In this document: positions 34,352-43,512 of the stretch, in pieces
How the letters are laid out: each line of letters opens with the position of its first letter
Position numbering within the stretch: position 1 is the first letter of the stretch
NCBI GenBank assembly: GCA_964535315.1
Contig: CAZHTS010000001.1
Location: forward strand, 1 to 64,000
Origin: CAZHTS01 sp964535315
GTDB lineage: Bacteria; Chloroflexota; Anaerolineae; Anaerolineales; Anaerolineaceae
DNA length: 64,000 bases
Reading direction: 5' to 3'
The notes under the pieces: generated by a model
What the model was told of the DNA's origin: nothing
The model's input: only the letters and a program-made list of their open reading frames with translations
Database searches by the model: none
Position numbers and translations under genes: made by a program

Positions 34352-37300
34352 GCCGGCACCTCGCTCGCCACCACCAGCGTCGAACGCCCTGTGCGGCTGT
34401 AAGCCACCTCGGTCACCAGCCGGTTAGGGTCGTGCAACTCGGCCAGGATATAATCGCAGGCCTGCCGGGCATCGATCTCAGGGCTGATGTCGATCCCGCG
34501 GCAGAACACGGCGCCCCACTCCAGGTTCAGAGTCTTGACCAGCCCGAGCAAACCGCCGCTGGCCGGCTCAAACGCCGCTCCGTTCCCCAATCCGAATTCG
34601 CCGTCCAGGTGTACCACGGTCATAAAAACCGCCCGCCCCACCTGAGCCGAAACGTTCAATGCATCCTTGAGATGCTTGGCGAGCAAGAAAACGTGCCGTG
34701 CAATCGCCTGCTCGGTCTCGGAAGAGTGCGGGAAATTCCCCATTGCTTCGGCGGCCGGGTCGAGGTGGATGAAGACCGCGATCTGCCCGAGCTTTTGCTG
34801 AACCTCTACCAGCCGCTGCTCGAGCTGCGGCTCGCTCAGATCCTCCAATGTCACCACCATGCTGGCGGCCGGCAGTTCTGGTCGGGCAGAAATCACGCTT
34901 TGTGGGTAACGCAGCACCGCCACCTTCCACCCTCTGGCCAACAACGTCTCGGCCAGTTTTGCCGTTAACGGGCTGCCGTCATCGGTCAACAGGCAACTGC
35001 TGGTGGGCGGCAGGACAAAATCCAGGGCGTCGGGTGCGGGCAGTTCCTTGCGCAAGACCAGGCCGCGCGCCAGACTGCTTTCGGGCAGCGGCGTTTCATT
35101 TGCCTCCTCGACCGGAGCAGCCACATGCACCACCACAGGGGCCGGCGCCTGTCCCAGAAAATCGGTAATCTGGCGCAGGGTGCGCAATTCCGCCAACGCT
35201 TCGGCATCCATCCTGGGCATATCCGGGAATTGGGTGCGCATTGCCCCCAGAATCTCGACCTTCTTGATCGAATCGACCCCCAGATCGGCCTCCAGATCCA
35301 TGTCCAGTTCGAGCATCTCGGTTGGGTAGCCGGTCTTTTCGCCGACGACCGCCAGGAACGCCTTGCGCAACACATCTACATCCGCCACCTGCGTTGCCAC
35401 GGTCGCCGCCGCCGGGGGAGCAGCCGGCGCAGCAGGGGTTTCGGCAGGCGCCGGAACGCCAGAAGCCAACAATTGCGCCAGATGAACATTGATCTGGCCT
35501 AATGTCCGCAACTCAGCCAGCGTGGCCGCATCCAGTTTGGGCAGGTGCGGGAAGCGCTCACGCATTGCCCCCAGGATTTCCACGCGCTTGATCGAATCGA
35601 TGCCCAGATCGGCCTCCATATCCATGTCGAGATTCAACATCTCGCCCGGATAACCGGTCTTTTCACTCACGATCTCAAGCAAAGCCCGCAAAACGGTCTC
35701 GGAGTCCGCCCCGGCTGGCGCCGCGGTTGGCGCAACGACGGGCGCGGCCGGCTCAGTCACAGGCGCCGGCCGCGGTTTCACCTGCACCACCGGTAAGTCC
35801 TCAATCGGGGGAATCTCTGCGGACGGCGCCGGGGCCGTCAACGCGAACTGCTGCTGTACCAGGTGCATGAAGCCCTGAGAGAACTCGGCCTGGCTGCGCA
35901 TATATTGCTCGTGCACCCGCAATGTTTCAGCCTGGTGATCGTGGAAACGCGCCATGCTGCGCTCCAACATTTCCAGGGCCTGCAAGGCCTGCGGCGGTGG
36001 GGTGCCATTGGCAAACAATGAGACCTCCAGTTGAGTCAATTGGGCGAACACCCGTCCATATTCCGCTTCATTCTGTAAATATCGCTCCTGAACACGCACC
36101 GCCTCGCTCTGTTGCGCCTGGAATTGGCTCAGGCTCTTTTCCAACAGGACTGCCGTCTGCGGGTCGGGGCGAAGCGTGGCTGCCGCCGGCGATTGGGCGT
36201 GCGCGCCGTTGCCATTCCCATTGGGCGCCGGCGCAGGATTCTTGCCATTTGCCCCGTTGCCATGACCATTTCCGCCTGCCGTCGCGAATGAAACCAGGCG
36301 GCCTTTTTCTTGAATGGCATGGGTAAAAGCCTGGCGCGTCTTTTCGGTCAGATACAGTCCGCCATTCAGCGTCACCGTTACGGCGCTCTTCTTACGCTTC
36401 TGAACCGGCCGGGGTGTCTGTTCATAAGGGTCAATATTGCCGAGCGTCAGTCCAGCCACACGCAACTGTACCACCGCCTCGCGCAGTTGCCGGTCGCTAT
36501 CTTTCTTCGGATTGGCATTCAATGCCACCGCCACGTGAGGTTTACCCTCCAGAATACTGTTTACCAGATTGGTCAACACGTTCTTAGGCCCAAACTCAAC
36601 GAAGAAAAAGCCGCCGGCGGCATGCAAAGCTTCCACCTCGTCCTTAAACAGTACCGGATTGAGGATATGATCGACCATCACCGCCTGGATGAGCCCGGGA
36701 TCCCCGGCATGCGCCTTGCCGGTCGAGTTGGAGAAAACCGGGATGCGCGGGGCGTGGAAAGTGACCGCGGACAACGCCTCGGCAAACGGCTTTTGCGCGT
36801 GCCCGACCAGCGGCGTATGGAAGGCAGCCGAAACCTGCAAGGGGATGACCGAAAAACCCTTTTCGGCCAGTTGCGGCTGCACCCGGGCGATATCGCTCTT
36901 GCTGCCGGCCAACACCACCTGATTGCCCGAGTTATAGTTCGCCAGGGTAATCTCTGGATAAGCGCGCATTGCTTCCCGCAGACGTTCCACATCTCCCTTG
37001 ACCGCCAGCATGGTGCCGGTGTCAAAGTTAGGGTCGACCGGAGCTGCCATCGCCCTGCCGCGCGCCCGCGCCAGGAAGAAGTAATCCACATCGCTCAACA
37101 CCCCGCCGGCCCATAGGGCGGTCAATTCGCCAAAACTGTGTCCGGCGACAAAATCCGGGGTGAAACCGGCCTGTTGCAAGAGTTTGAACAGGCTGGCGCT
37201 GAACGCGCCGATGGCCGGCTGCGCCCGCTCGGTACGCTGCAAAGCCTCGGTCTGCGCCGTTTTCTGCCCGGCCTCGAAAGCAGGGGGTGGGTAAAGCAGG

Positions 37301-39195
37301 CGGGAGAGCGGTTCTTCACCATCCCGGACAAACAGATCGTCCATCGCCGCCACCACCTGGCGCACCGGCGGGAAGTTCATCGCCAGTTCCTTGCCCATGT
37401 TGACGTACTGTGAACCCTGCCCGCAAAACAGCGCCACCACTTTGCCGCTCTGGCCCTGCTTGCGATAAAAGATCCCTTTCGGATGTTCCCACGCGTCATC
37501 GCCGGAACGCCCTTCCAACTGCTCCAAAGCCAGCTTGAGCAGGTCGATAGCCTCGGCCAGGGTATCGGCCACAAAACCCAGGCGGGCGTGAGAAGGGGAA
37601 ATCTCAGCCTGCGAAGCCTGCACCAGTTCGGCCAGATTGAGCAACCCGTCTTCGGATTGCAGCTTCGCCAGCCAGGCGCGCCCCGTGGTAACCAGTTGCC
37701 CGGGCGTCTCGGCCGACAACACAACGCTGCGCGCCACAGGGTGGAGCCGGTATGGCCCGTTGTGCTCGCTCTGATATTCTTCCAACGTCACATGAAAATT
37801 GGTGCCGCCAAAACCAAAAGCGCTGACGCCGGCTCGCCGTGGCGTTTCGGCGTCGAGACGGAACCAGGGGCGCGTCTCGGTATTCAGATAAAAAGGTGAG
37901 TGATCGATGTCCAGTTTAGGGTTGGGCCGGTTGACATTAATCGTCGCCGGCAGGATCTTATGATACAGACCCAACGCCACTTTGATCAGGCTGGCCGCCC
38001 CGGCCGTCGCCTTGGTGTGCGCAATCTGCGACTTGACGCTTCCCAGACCAGTCACCTGGCGCCGGGGGTTGCCTTCTTCGAACACTTCGCGCAAAGCCTG
38101 GAACTCAGCCGGGTCGCCTGCCACCGTGCCCGTACCGTGCGCCTCGATCAGGGTAACCGTGGCGGGCGAATAACCCGCCTCAATGTAAGCGCGGCGCAGC
38201 GCTTTGGCCTGACCGGCCGGCCGCGGCGCGTAAATGCTCTTGAAACGGCCATCGCTGGACGATCCCACCCCACGAACCACGGCATAGATACGATCCTGAT
38301 CGCGCTCGGCATCCGCCAGCCGTTTGAACACGACCATGCCAATGCCCTCACCGGCCATCATCCCATCCGTATCCGCATCAAAGGTACGTACGTTTTGCCC
38401 TTTAGAAAACGCCGGTGTCTTGCTGAAACACAGATAGGTGCCGATCGAATTATCCACATCCACCCCGCCGCTAATCATCATATCGGCGCGGTTCTCGATC
38501 AATTCCTGTATCGCCATTTTGACTGCGGCAAGCGAACTGCCACAGGCCGCATCCACCACGCAGTTTGTGCCCCCCAGGTCAAAACGGTTGGCAATGCGCC
38601 CCGCCACCACGTTCCCAATCGTACCCGGAAAAGCGTTCTCCTCCCAACCCACGTAGGCCAGCTTGATCTTTTCCACGATCTTGCGGACGTCCTCATCCAC
38701 CAGCCCATAACTACGCAGCACTTTTTCCCAAACCGGGTATTGCAGGCGGGCCATCAGCGGCACGAACAACTTGCTAGACATGCCCACCACCCCCAGAATG
38801 ACGCCGGTATGCTCGTGATTGGCGCCAGAACCCTCGCCGTAGCCGGCATCTTCCAGCGCATCGCGCGCCACCACCAGGCCAAGCAGTTGCGACACATCTG
38901 TAACTTCCAGAATGTTGGGCGGCAGGCCAAACTCCATCGGGTCGAAATCGATGTCGGGAATAAATCCGCCGCGCTTGCAATAGCTCTTATCCGGCGCGTT
39001 GGGGTCTGGATCGTAATAGTCTTCAACGCTCCACCGTGAGGGCGGCACATCGATGACACAATCCATCTTCTTGAGGATGTTGTCCCAATACTCAGACTTG
39101 TTTCTGGCCTGCGGAAAAACCGCCCCGATGCCCACGATTGCAATCGGGGTGGTTTGCAATTTTCGCTCGAGCGAATGGTTGACTGTTTCAGACAT
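34348..39195 (-). CDS. pfaA: PfaA-like synthase: KS-AT-ACP-ACP-structural KR half
   Basis: ATG 39195 follows TGGAGG. The 1615-residue protein has a ketosynthase (17-470; Cys218 in DAACGSS, His353, His393), a malonyl-type acyltransferase (590-900; Ser687 in GHSFGE, His793), a Gly/Asn-rich linker, two copies of a ~36-residue amphipathic helix motif (about 1018-1053 and 1077-1112), two ACPs (Ser1201 and Ser1309 in GxDSIK) and, from about 1390, a nucleotide-fold domain without catalytic residues that matches the structural half of a type I KR. This is PfaA order, but with two ACPs where marine PUFA synthases often have five or more. The product is probably a polyene or other specialised lipid. 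Confidence 0.92.
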   Translation of the reverse strand: MSETVNHSLERKLQTTPIAIVGIGAVFPQARNKSEYWDNILKKMDCVIDVPPSRWSVEDYYDPDPNAPDKSYCKRGGFIPDIDFDPMEFGLPPNILEVTDVSQLLGLVVARDALEDAGYGEGSGANHEHTGVILGVVGMSSKLFVPLMARLQYPVWEKVLRSYGLVDEDVRKIVEKIKLAYVGWEENAFPGTIGNVVAGRIANRFDLGGTNCVVDAACGSSLAAVKMAIQELIENRADMMISGGVDVDNSIGTYLCFSKTPAFSKGQNVRTFDADTDGMMAGEGIGMVVFKRLADAERDQDRIYAVVRGVGSSSDGRFKSIYAPRPAGQAKALRRAYIEAGYSPATVTLIEAHGTGTVAGDPAEFQALREVFEEGNPRRQVTGLGSVKSQIAHTKATAGAASLIKVALGLYHKILPATINVNRPNPKLDIDHSPFYLNTETRPWFRLDAETPRRAGVSAFGFGGTNFHVTLEEYQSEHNGPYRLHPVARSVVLSAETPGQLVTTGRAWLAKLQSEDGLLNLAELVQASQAEISPSHARLGFVADTLAEAIDLLKLALEQLEGRSGDDAWEHPKGIFYRKQGQSGKVVALFCGQGSQYVNMGKELAMNFPPVRQVVAAMDDLFVRDGEEPLSRLLYPPPAFEAGQKTAQTEALQRTERAQPAIGAFSASLFKLLQQAGFTPDFVAGHSFGELTALWAGGVLSDVDYFFLARARGRAMAAPVDPNFDTGTMLAVKGDVERLREAMRAYPEITLANYNSGNQVVLAGSKSDIARVQPQLAEKGFSVIPLQVSAAFHTPLVGHAQKPFAEALSAVTFHAPRIPVFSNSTGKAHAGDPGLIQAVMVDHILNPVLFKDEVEALHAAGGFFFVEFGPKNVLTNLVNSILEGKPHVAVALNANPKKDSDRQLREAVVQLRVAGLTLGNIDPYEQTPRPVQKRKKSAVTVTLNGGLYLTEKTRQAFTHAIQEKGRLVSFATAGGNGHGNGANGKNPAPAPNGNGNGAHAQSPAAATLRPDPQTAVLLEKSLSQFQAQQSEAVRVQERYLQNEAEYGRVFAQLTQLEVSLFANGTPPPQALQALEMLERSMARFHDHQAETLRVHEQYMRSQAEFSQGFMHLVQQQFALTAPAPSAEIPPIEDLPVVQVKPRPAPVTEPAAPVVAPTAAPAGADSETVLRALLEIVSEKTGYPGEMLNLDMDMEADLGIDSIKRVEILGAMRERFPHLPKLDAATLAELRTLGQINVHLAQLLASGVPAPAETPAAPAAPPAAATVATQVADVDVLRKAFLAVVGEKTGYPTEMLELDMDLEADLGVDSIKKVEILGAMRTQFPDMPRMDAEALAELRTLRQITDFLGQAPAPVVVHVAAPVEEANETPLPESSLARGLVLRKELPAPDALDFVLPPTSSCLLTDDGSPLTAKLAETLLARGWKVAVLRYPQSVISARPELPAASMVVTLEDLSEPQLEQRLVEVQQKLGQIAVFIHLDPAAEAMGNFPHSSETEQAIARHVFLLAKHLKDALNVSAQVGRAVFMTVVHLDGEFGLGNGAAFEPASGGLLGLVKTLNLEWGAVFCRGIDISPEIDARQACDYILAELHDPNRLVTEVAYSRTGRSTLVVASEVPA

Positions 39196-39356
39196 GGTGA
39201 TAACCTCCAGTGGTTTGTTTGGGTGACTGGCGCGCTATCCCCAACTAGCGGGCTACACCTTTGGAATCTTTCCACACATGCTCTCAAACACCGCTGAAAC
39301 AGAATAGTTTCGCTTTCTGCAAGTCTCCCCCTCAAAAATCACCCCACCCGCGCATT

Positions 39357-40361
39357 TTACGGCGTAAAAACTGTCCGCAACGCCGTCATCACCTCTGTAC
39401 TTTCTGCCCGCAACACTTCGTTCAATTCCAGGTGAATAAATACCACCCCCGGGTCATCCGGTATCTGCACGTTGGTCTCGCCGCATAAATCACGCCAGCG
39501 GAGGCCGTCACAGATGCCAGCTTCGATCTCCTCTTCAGCAAACGCGCTTGCCAGCCGTTCAATCAACTCAGATCCCACTGGCTGGTTGCTGCCGATCACC
39601 ACTTCCGGGTAATCGTCATGCCGTGACGACGAAAAACCGTGGAATTGTAGAATCACCGGTTTGCTGGCCCGAACCAGTTCCTGATGGATGGCCTGAAAAA
39701 CCGTCGCCCGTTGGTGCGCCACATCCGCCGCCCCATTCTTGTTAGCATCGCGATGCGCTCCGGCGATCAACAACGCCCGTCCGCCCAGCGCCCGGTAGGC
39801 CTCCAGAGCGATCAGAGGTGTACCGGCATCATACAATGGGTGCGGCGCCTCGATAATCAAATTCAATTCCGGCTCGGCTCGAAAAACATATAACCCCCAA
39901 CCACGCCGGCCGGACTTCAACTCCCGCAGCAAAACGGCCTCGCCGTCTTCACGATCCGCGTATTGGATCAGTTCATATCCGTTTTCCGCCGCACGCAGTC
40001 CGGCCTGACGCAATTCGCCCTGGATTAAGAACTGTGTCAATTCGGCAAAGGCTTTCAAGTCCTTTTTCTCTGGGATCACGTAATTTTCGCTGCCCGCCTG
40101 AGGCATTCCATCTTCGAGGATAACGACCTGCTGCCCCAGGTCGCCTTCAACCCGGCGCAAATCTGGCAGGACGGGCAGAAGTTGAGCTGTAGCCGTGGCA
40201 GACGGCGTTGCCGTACGCAGCGGCGTTGGCGTGGCCACTCGCCGGGTAACCGTAAGCGCCGGCTCAGGCGCGCCAGCCGCACTGGCCGGCGAGGAATCTC
40301 CCCCCCCGCAACCAGACAGACAGGCCCATAACACGATCCACACCAACCAGCGAGCTCTCAT
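39357..40361 (-). CDS. Lipoprotein, putative poly-gamma-glutamate hydrolase or amidohydrolase
   Basis: The 334-residue product has a lipobox (ACLSGC) and a Thr/Pro linker. Its globular part carries IIEAPHPLYD (His174), IAGAHRD (His203), ILQFHGFSS (His241) and IHLELN (His310, Glu312). This His/His/Glu spacing recalls zinc amidohydrolases of the N-formylglutamate/poly-gamma-glutamate-hydrolase type, though I cannot name the exact family. The start overlaps the PgsC stop (ATGA). Its place in a PgsBC operon supports trimming or release of poly-gamma-glutamate at the cell surface. Confidence 0.6.
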   Translation of the reverse strand: MRARWLVWIVLWACLSGCGGGDSSPASAAGAPEPALTVTRRVATPTPLRTATPSATATAQLLPVLPDLRRVEGDLGQQVVILEDGMPQAGSENYVIPEKKDLKAFAELTQFLIQGELRQAGLRAAENGYELIQYADREDGEAVLLRELKSGRRGWGLYVFRAEPELNLIIEAPHPLYDAGTPLIALEAYRALGGRALLIAGAHRDANKNGAADVAHQRATVFQAIHQELVRASKPVILQFHGFSSSRHDDYPEVVIGSNQPVGSELIERLASAFAEEEIEAGICDGLRWRDLCGETNVQIPDDPGVVFIHLELNEVLRAESTEVMTALRTVFTP

Positions 40362-41362
40362 CCGATCAATAACAAATCCAGCGCCTTAACCGCCGCAAAA
40401 ACGACCAGCGTGCAAACCACCACCCCTGTTAACGTGCGGGGCAGGCCTTGCCGCTCGCTGTCGTTGGCGATCAACGCCGCGACCATCGGGCTGATGACGC
40501 TAAAACCGGCAAATGGGATAAAGCTATTCTGCGTCAATTGCGCCGCAGCTATTTCCAGCGACCAGGTAAAAATCACCGCCGTTAAAACCATCATGGCAAA
40601 CTTGGTGCGCCCAAAAATTGGCGTATGGCGCATCAGGAAATGGGTAACAAAATAATATACCAGCACACCGCTTAACAGGATAAACACCAGATGCAAAGGC
40701 TGCAAGACAAACAGCCCGGTATAAGCTGCGGTTAGAAAACCACCCGAACGCATGCCCAGTTTCTCAAACAGGAGCGCGCTGAGCAACACGCTGACGACTA
40801 CCGCCGGCACCAACAGTTGGGTATGATACGAATACAGAATCGTCTTATCTTCAAAAGCGATACTGTTCCAGAAGATGGGCAGGCTGTCTTTCATCATGGC
40901 AATGTCTTTGAACAGGACAAACGTCAGAAACGAACAGGCAAGCACCGTTAACACTGTCAAACGCACCCCCTGGCGCTCCATGTCCTGGGCAATCAATCCC
41001 GGCAAGACAAACCCCACCCCATACAACCCTACCAGCCAGGGCCAATCTGAGGTAAACCAGTACGCCACTGCGCCGGTCAAAAATTGCAGCACCATACCGG
41101 TCAGCACCATCACCACCAGCCGCCGCCGTCCATACAAAAACATCCGGCGTGAAATAAAGCGTTGTACCAGATAAAAAGACATCACCGATACCAGCGCGGT
41201 GGTCAACAAATAAACGGGCCGGTCGACGAACATCGCCAGATAGCCTGCCACCACGGCCGCACCGCCGGTCAGCCGCCAGCGCTCGTAAATCAATATACTG
41301 ACAATGATTCCCAGCGCCAACACCAGGCGTACCACTTCGGTAGGAAGACCATAATCATGCAT
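40358..41362 (-). CDS. pgsC: PgsC/CapC-like membrane protein, internally duplicated
   Basis: ATG 41362, overlapping the PgsB stop by eight bases, starts MHDYGLPTEVVRLVLALGII, which matches PgsC N-termini; the frame is open upstream only inside pgsB. PgsC is usually about 150 residues; this one is 334 and contains two PgsC units. Unit 1 (6-150) has IYERWRLTGGAAVVAGYLAM and GLIAQDMERQG. Unit 2 (182-330) has LFEKLGMRSGGFLTAAYTGL and ALIANDSERQG. It should form the membrane part of poly-gamma-glutamate synthase. Confidence 0.85.
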   Translation of the reverse strand: MHDYGLPTEVVRLVLALGIIVSILIYERWRLTGGAAVVAGYLAMFVDRPVYLLTTALVSVMSFYLVQRFISRRMFLYGRRRLVVMVLTGMVLQFLTGAVAYWFTSDWPWLVGLYGVGFVLPGLIAQDMERQGVRLTVLTVLACSFLTFVLFKDIAMMKDSLPIFWNSIAFEDKTILYSYHTQLLVPAVVVSVLLSALLFEKLGMRSGGFLTAAYTGLFVLQPLHLVFILLSGVLVYYFVTHFLMRHTPIFGRTKFAMMVLTAVIFTWSLEIAAAQLTQNSFIPFAGFSVISPMVAALIANDSERQGLPRTLTGVVVCTLVVFAAVKALDLLLIG

Positions 41363-42653
41363 GACCACGCTCCTGCGGTAAAGCCGCATAGGAATGCTCC
41401 AACCGGATGCGCCGGTGATAGCCCACATCCTGCCCGGAAGTCTGCCCTTCGCCGTCTCCGCTCTTGAGGTGTTCAAAATATTCCATCATCATCTCAGCTT
41501 GCGGCGTGTGGATGTTGACAAAGCCAACCAACATGGCCTGATACCCCTCTGGGATCATATCCGCAATCGCGGCGATAATCTGATCGATGCCGGGGTTAAC
41601 GCTGAACCCCAGGTTAACAATGCGTTCTTTAGGGAAACCGTTGGCGATCAGTTTGCGGGTAACCAGATCCTCATATGCGCCAAAAGTAATGAGCCAGTCA
41701 AAAGACAGATCTTTTACTGCCACGTCGCCGAATTGCTCGGCGCGCCGCTCACGGTCGTAGCGGTTGTTCAAAATTCCAATCTTGACCGTATGCGGCGTAC
41801 AGTAAGCCGACAACATCTCCATGCTGATGACCATCGACTCGCGATCATTAACCGCAAACAAATTGGCCCAAATGACCGGTTTGCTGCCCAGGACAACGTG
41901 TTGCAGGCGCACCACGCCGATGTCCCCTTTGGCGTGCACCATCCCACGAATGGCCGTCTCCCGGTCGATCCCCAACAAATCGGCTATCGCCAAACCGATG
42001 GCCACGTTATCTTTAAAGGCCAGGTAATCGAAACGGGAAATTTCCTCGTCGCTGACCCGTTGCGGCTCCGCCACAATTAATTGCGACCCGCGTTTTTCGG
42101 CCTCCTTGCGCAAGATAGCCTGCAACTCAGGATTGTACTCGGCCGTAATCAGATAACCATTCGACGGACACATATGCGCCATGCTCACGGCAATTTCTGG
42201 CAGGGTCTCGCCCATCACGTCCTGATGGTCTTCACGCACATTGGTGATTACCCCGATATGGGCGCGGATGACCATCCGCTCCGCCCATTCCTGGTATTTG
42301 GGTTGTAACGCCATACACTCGATCACCATTGCTTCCGGGTGCATTGCGTCCCAACCGGCGATAATATCCTGCTGTTCCTTCACATTGGCCGCGCGTTTGC
42401 GCCGGATAGGAATATCGTCGCCATCAAAGTCAATGGTCACGGCCGCTGAACCGGTGGTTTTGGCAACCGTACGATAACCGGCGGCCCGCAATACCCCCGC
42501 AATCAGACGTGTAACCGTACTCTTGCCGCGAATACCGTTAACGTGCACGCGCACCTGATAGGAACGCATCCGGCGCTCGTGTGCGGTCTGGCGACGCCAC
42601 CAGTAAACCACAAACAAAACATAGATCAACAGGGTTATGGCCAGTTCAAACAT
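41355..42653 (-). CDS. pgsB: Poly-gamma-glutamate synthase subunit PgsB/CapB
   Basis: The 432-residue protein has an N-terminal membrane helix and then VHVNGIRGKSTVTRLIAG, a Mur-ligase-like P-loop (Lys44). TKTTGSAA-like, VIECMALQP and VITNVREDHQDVMG follow as in PgsB. It activates glutamate as acyl phosphate and extends the gamma-linked chain with ATP. GAGGGC precedes ATG 42653. PgsC follows with overlap. No PgsA/CapA-type gene is present in the window, which is a notable absence. Confidence 0.93.
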   Translation of the reverse strand: MFELAITLLIYVLFVVYWWRRQTAHERRMRSYQVRVHVNGIRGKSTVTRLIAGVLRAAGYRTVAKTTGSAAVTIDFDGDDIPIRRKRAANVKEQQDIIAGWDAMHPEAMVIECMALQPKYQEWAERMVIRAHIGVITNVREDHQDVMGETLPEIAVSMAHMCPSNGYLITAEYNPELQAILRKEAEKRGSQLIVAEPQRVSDEEISRFDYLAFKDNVAIGLAIADLLGIDRETAIRGMVHAKGDIGVVRLQHVVLGSKPVIWANLFAVNDRESMVISMEMLSAYCTPHTVKIGILNNRYDRERRAEQFGDVAVKDLSFDWLITFGAYEDLVTRKLIANGFPKERIVNLGFSVNPGIDQIIAAIADMIPEGYQAMLVGFVNIHTPQAEMMMEYFEHLKSGDGEGQTSGQDVGYHRRIRLEHSYAALPQERGHA

Positions 42654-42662
42654 CGTCTGCCC

Positions 42663-43508
42663 TCATTTCAACGCCGAGCGGGCCCGTTCCAATACGCCGG
42701 CTGCACTGTCGCTGGCGCCTTTCAGGCTGGAGATCGCCTCATGCACCACCCCCCACTCGGCAATGGTGCGTCCCAGCGAGTAATTCTGCCCCGGCGGAAA
42801 ATAGTGCTCCAGTTTGCAGCGCTCACGGAAATTATTGGCCAGGCTCTGCGTTTGAACGGCATCAAATTCTGGCAAAATGACCAGGATACGATCCTCACCC
42901 AGATAGCTGAATACAGCCGGCGGCTGCGCCAGAGCACGCAGCACCCGCAACGTCGCCTGTAAAACGGCCAGGCGCTCCCCCGCCGCCTCATTGCCATTGG
43001 GCTGCGGTGCCAGGTGCAGCATCCACACTGTCAAAGGCCTGGAGAAACGGAGCGCCCGTTGCACCTCAGCCTCCAGTCGCTCCAGCGCCCAATCCGGTTT
43101 GAGCACGCCCAATTGTTCATCATGGATGCAGTATTGCTCGGCCTGTGAGCGCCAATGATCCGTCCTGGACTGCGCCCGATCGAGGACAATCGACAACCTT
43201 CCGGCCACAATGCCGGCCGCAAGAAACAGAACCGCCTGTGTGGCCGTATTAATCAAAAAGGTTTCGCGCGGATAGAGACCCGCATACAGGTTTGCCAGCA
43301 GAATCGCAGAGACACCTGCCACGCCTGCCAGAAATCCACCCCATATACCAGTCAACAGCCCCACCGCTACCAATCCCAACAACAACACCAGGAAGGTAAG
43401 GGCAATATCGGTCGAATTGACCTGCACCGCCAAAAAAGACGCCGCGATCACCAGGGTGATCAACCCCACCAACCACAACCGCTCTTGAGCCCATTCACTA
43501 CGCAGCAT
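42663..43508 (-). CDS. Membrane protein with degenerate GGDEF domain
   Basis: ATG 43508 follows GGAGTGAAC. The 281-residue protein has about four hydrophobic segments in residues 12-108, then a GGDEF-like fold: KPDWALERLEAEVQRALRFSRPLTVWML resembles the start of such domains, and YLGEDRILVILPEF occupies the place of the RxGGDEF motif (LGEDR, 203-207). Catalysis is therefore unlikely. The architecture recalls PelD-type c-di-GMP receptors, but the RxxD site cannot be confirmed by eye. It lies between the BcsB-like gene and pgsB, suggesting control of polymer synthesis. Confidence 0.65.
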   Translation of the reverse strand: MLRSEWAQERLWLVGLITLVIAASFLAVQVNSTDIALTFLVLLLGLVAVGLLTGIWGGFLAGVAGVSAILLANLYAGLYPRETFLINTATQAVLFLAAGIVAGRLSIVLDRAQSRTDHWRSQAEQYCIHDEQLGVLKPDWALERLEAEVQRALRFSRPLTVWMLHLAPQPNGNEAAGERLAVLQATLRVLRALAQPPAVFSYLGEDRILVILPEFDAVQTQSLANNFRERCKLEHYFPPGQNYSLGRTIAEWGVVHEAISSLKGASDSAAGVLERARSALK

Positions 43509-43512
43509 AGGT

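Noticed and set aside
36310..39039. Long plus-strand ORFs opposite the PfaA-like gene
   Set aside because: They mirror the ketosynthase and acyltransferase coding frame and show no recognisable motif.
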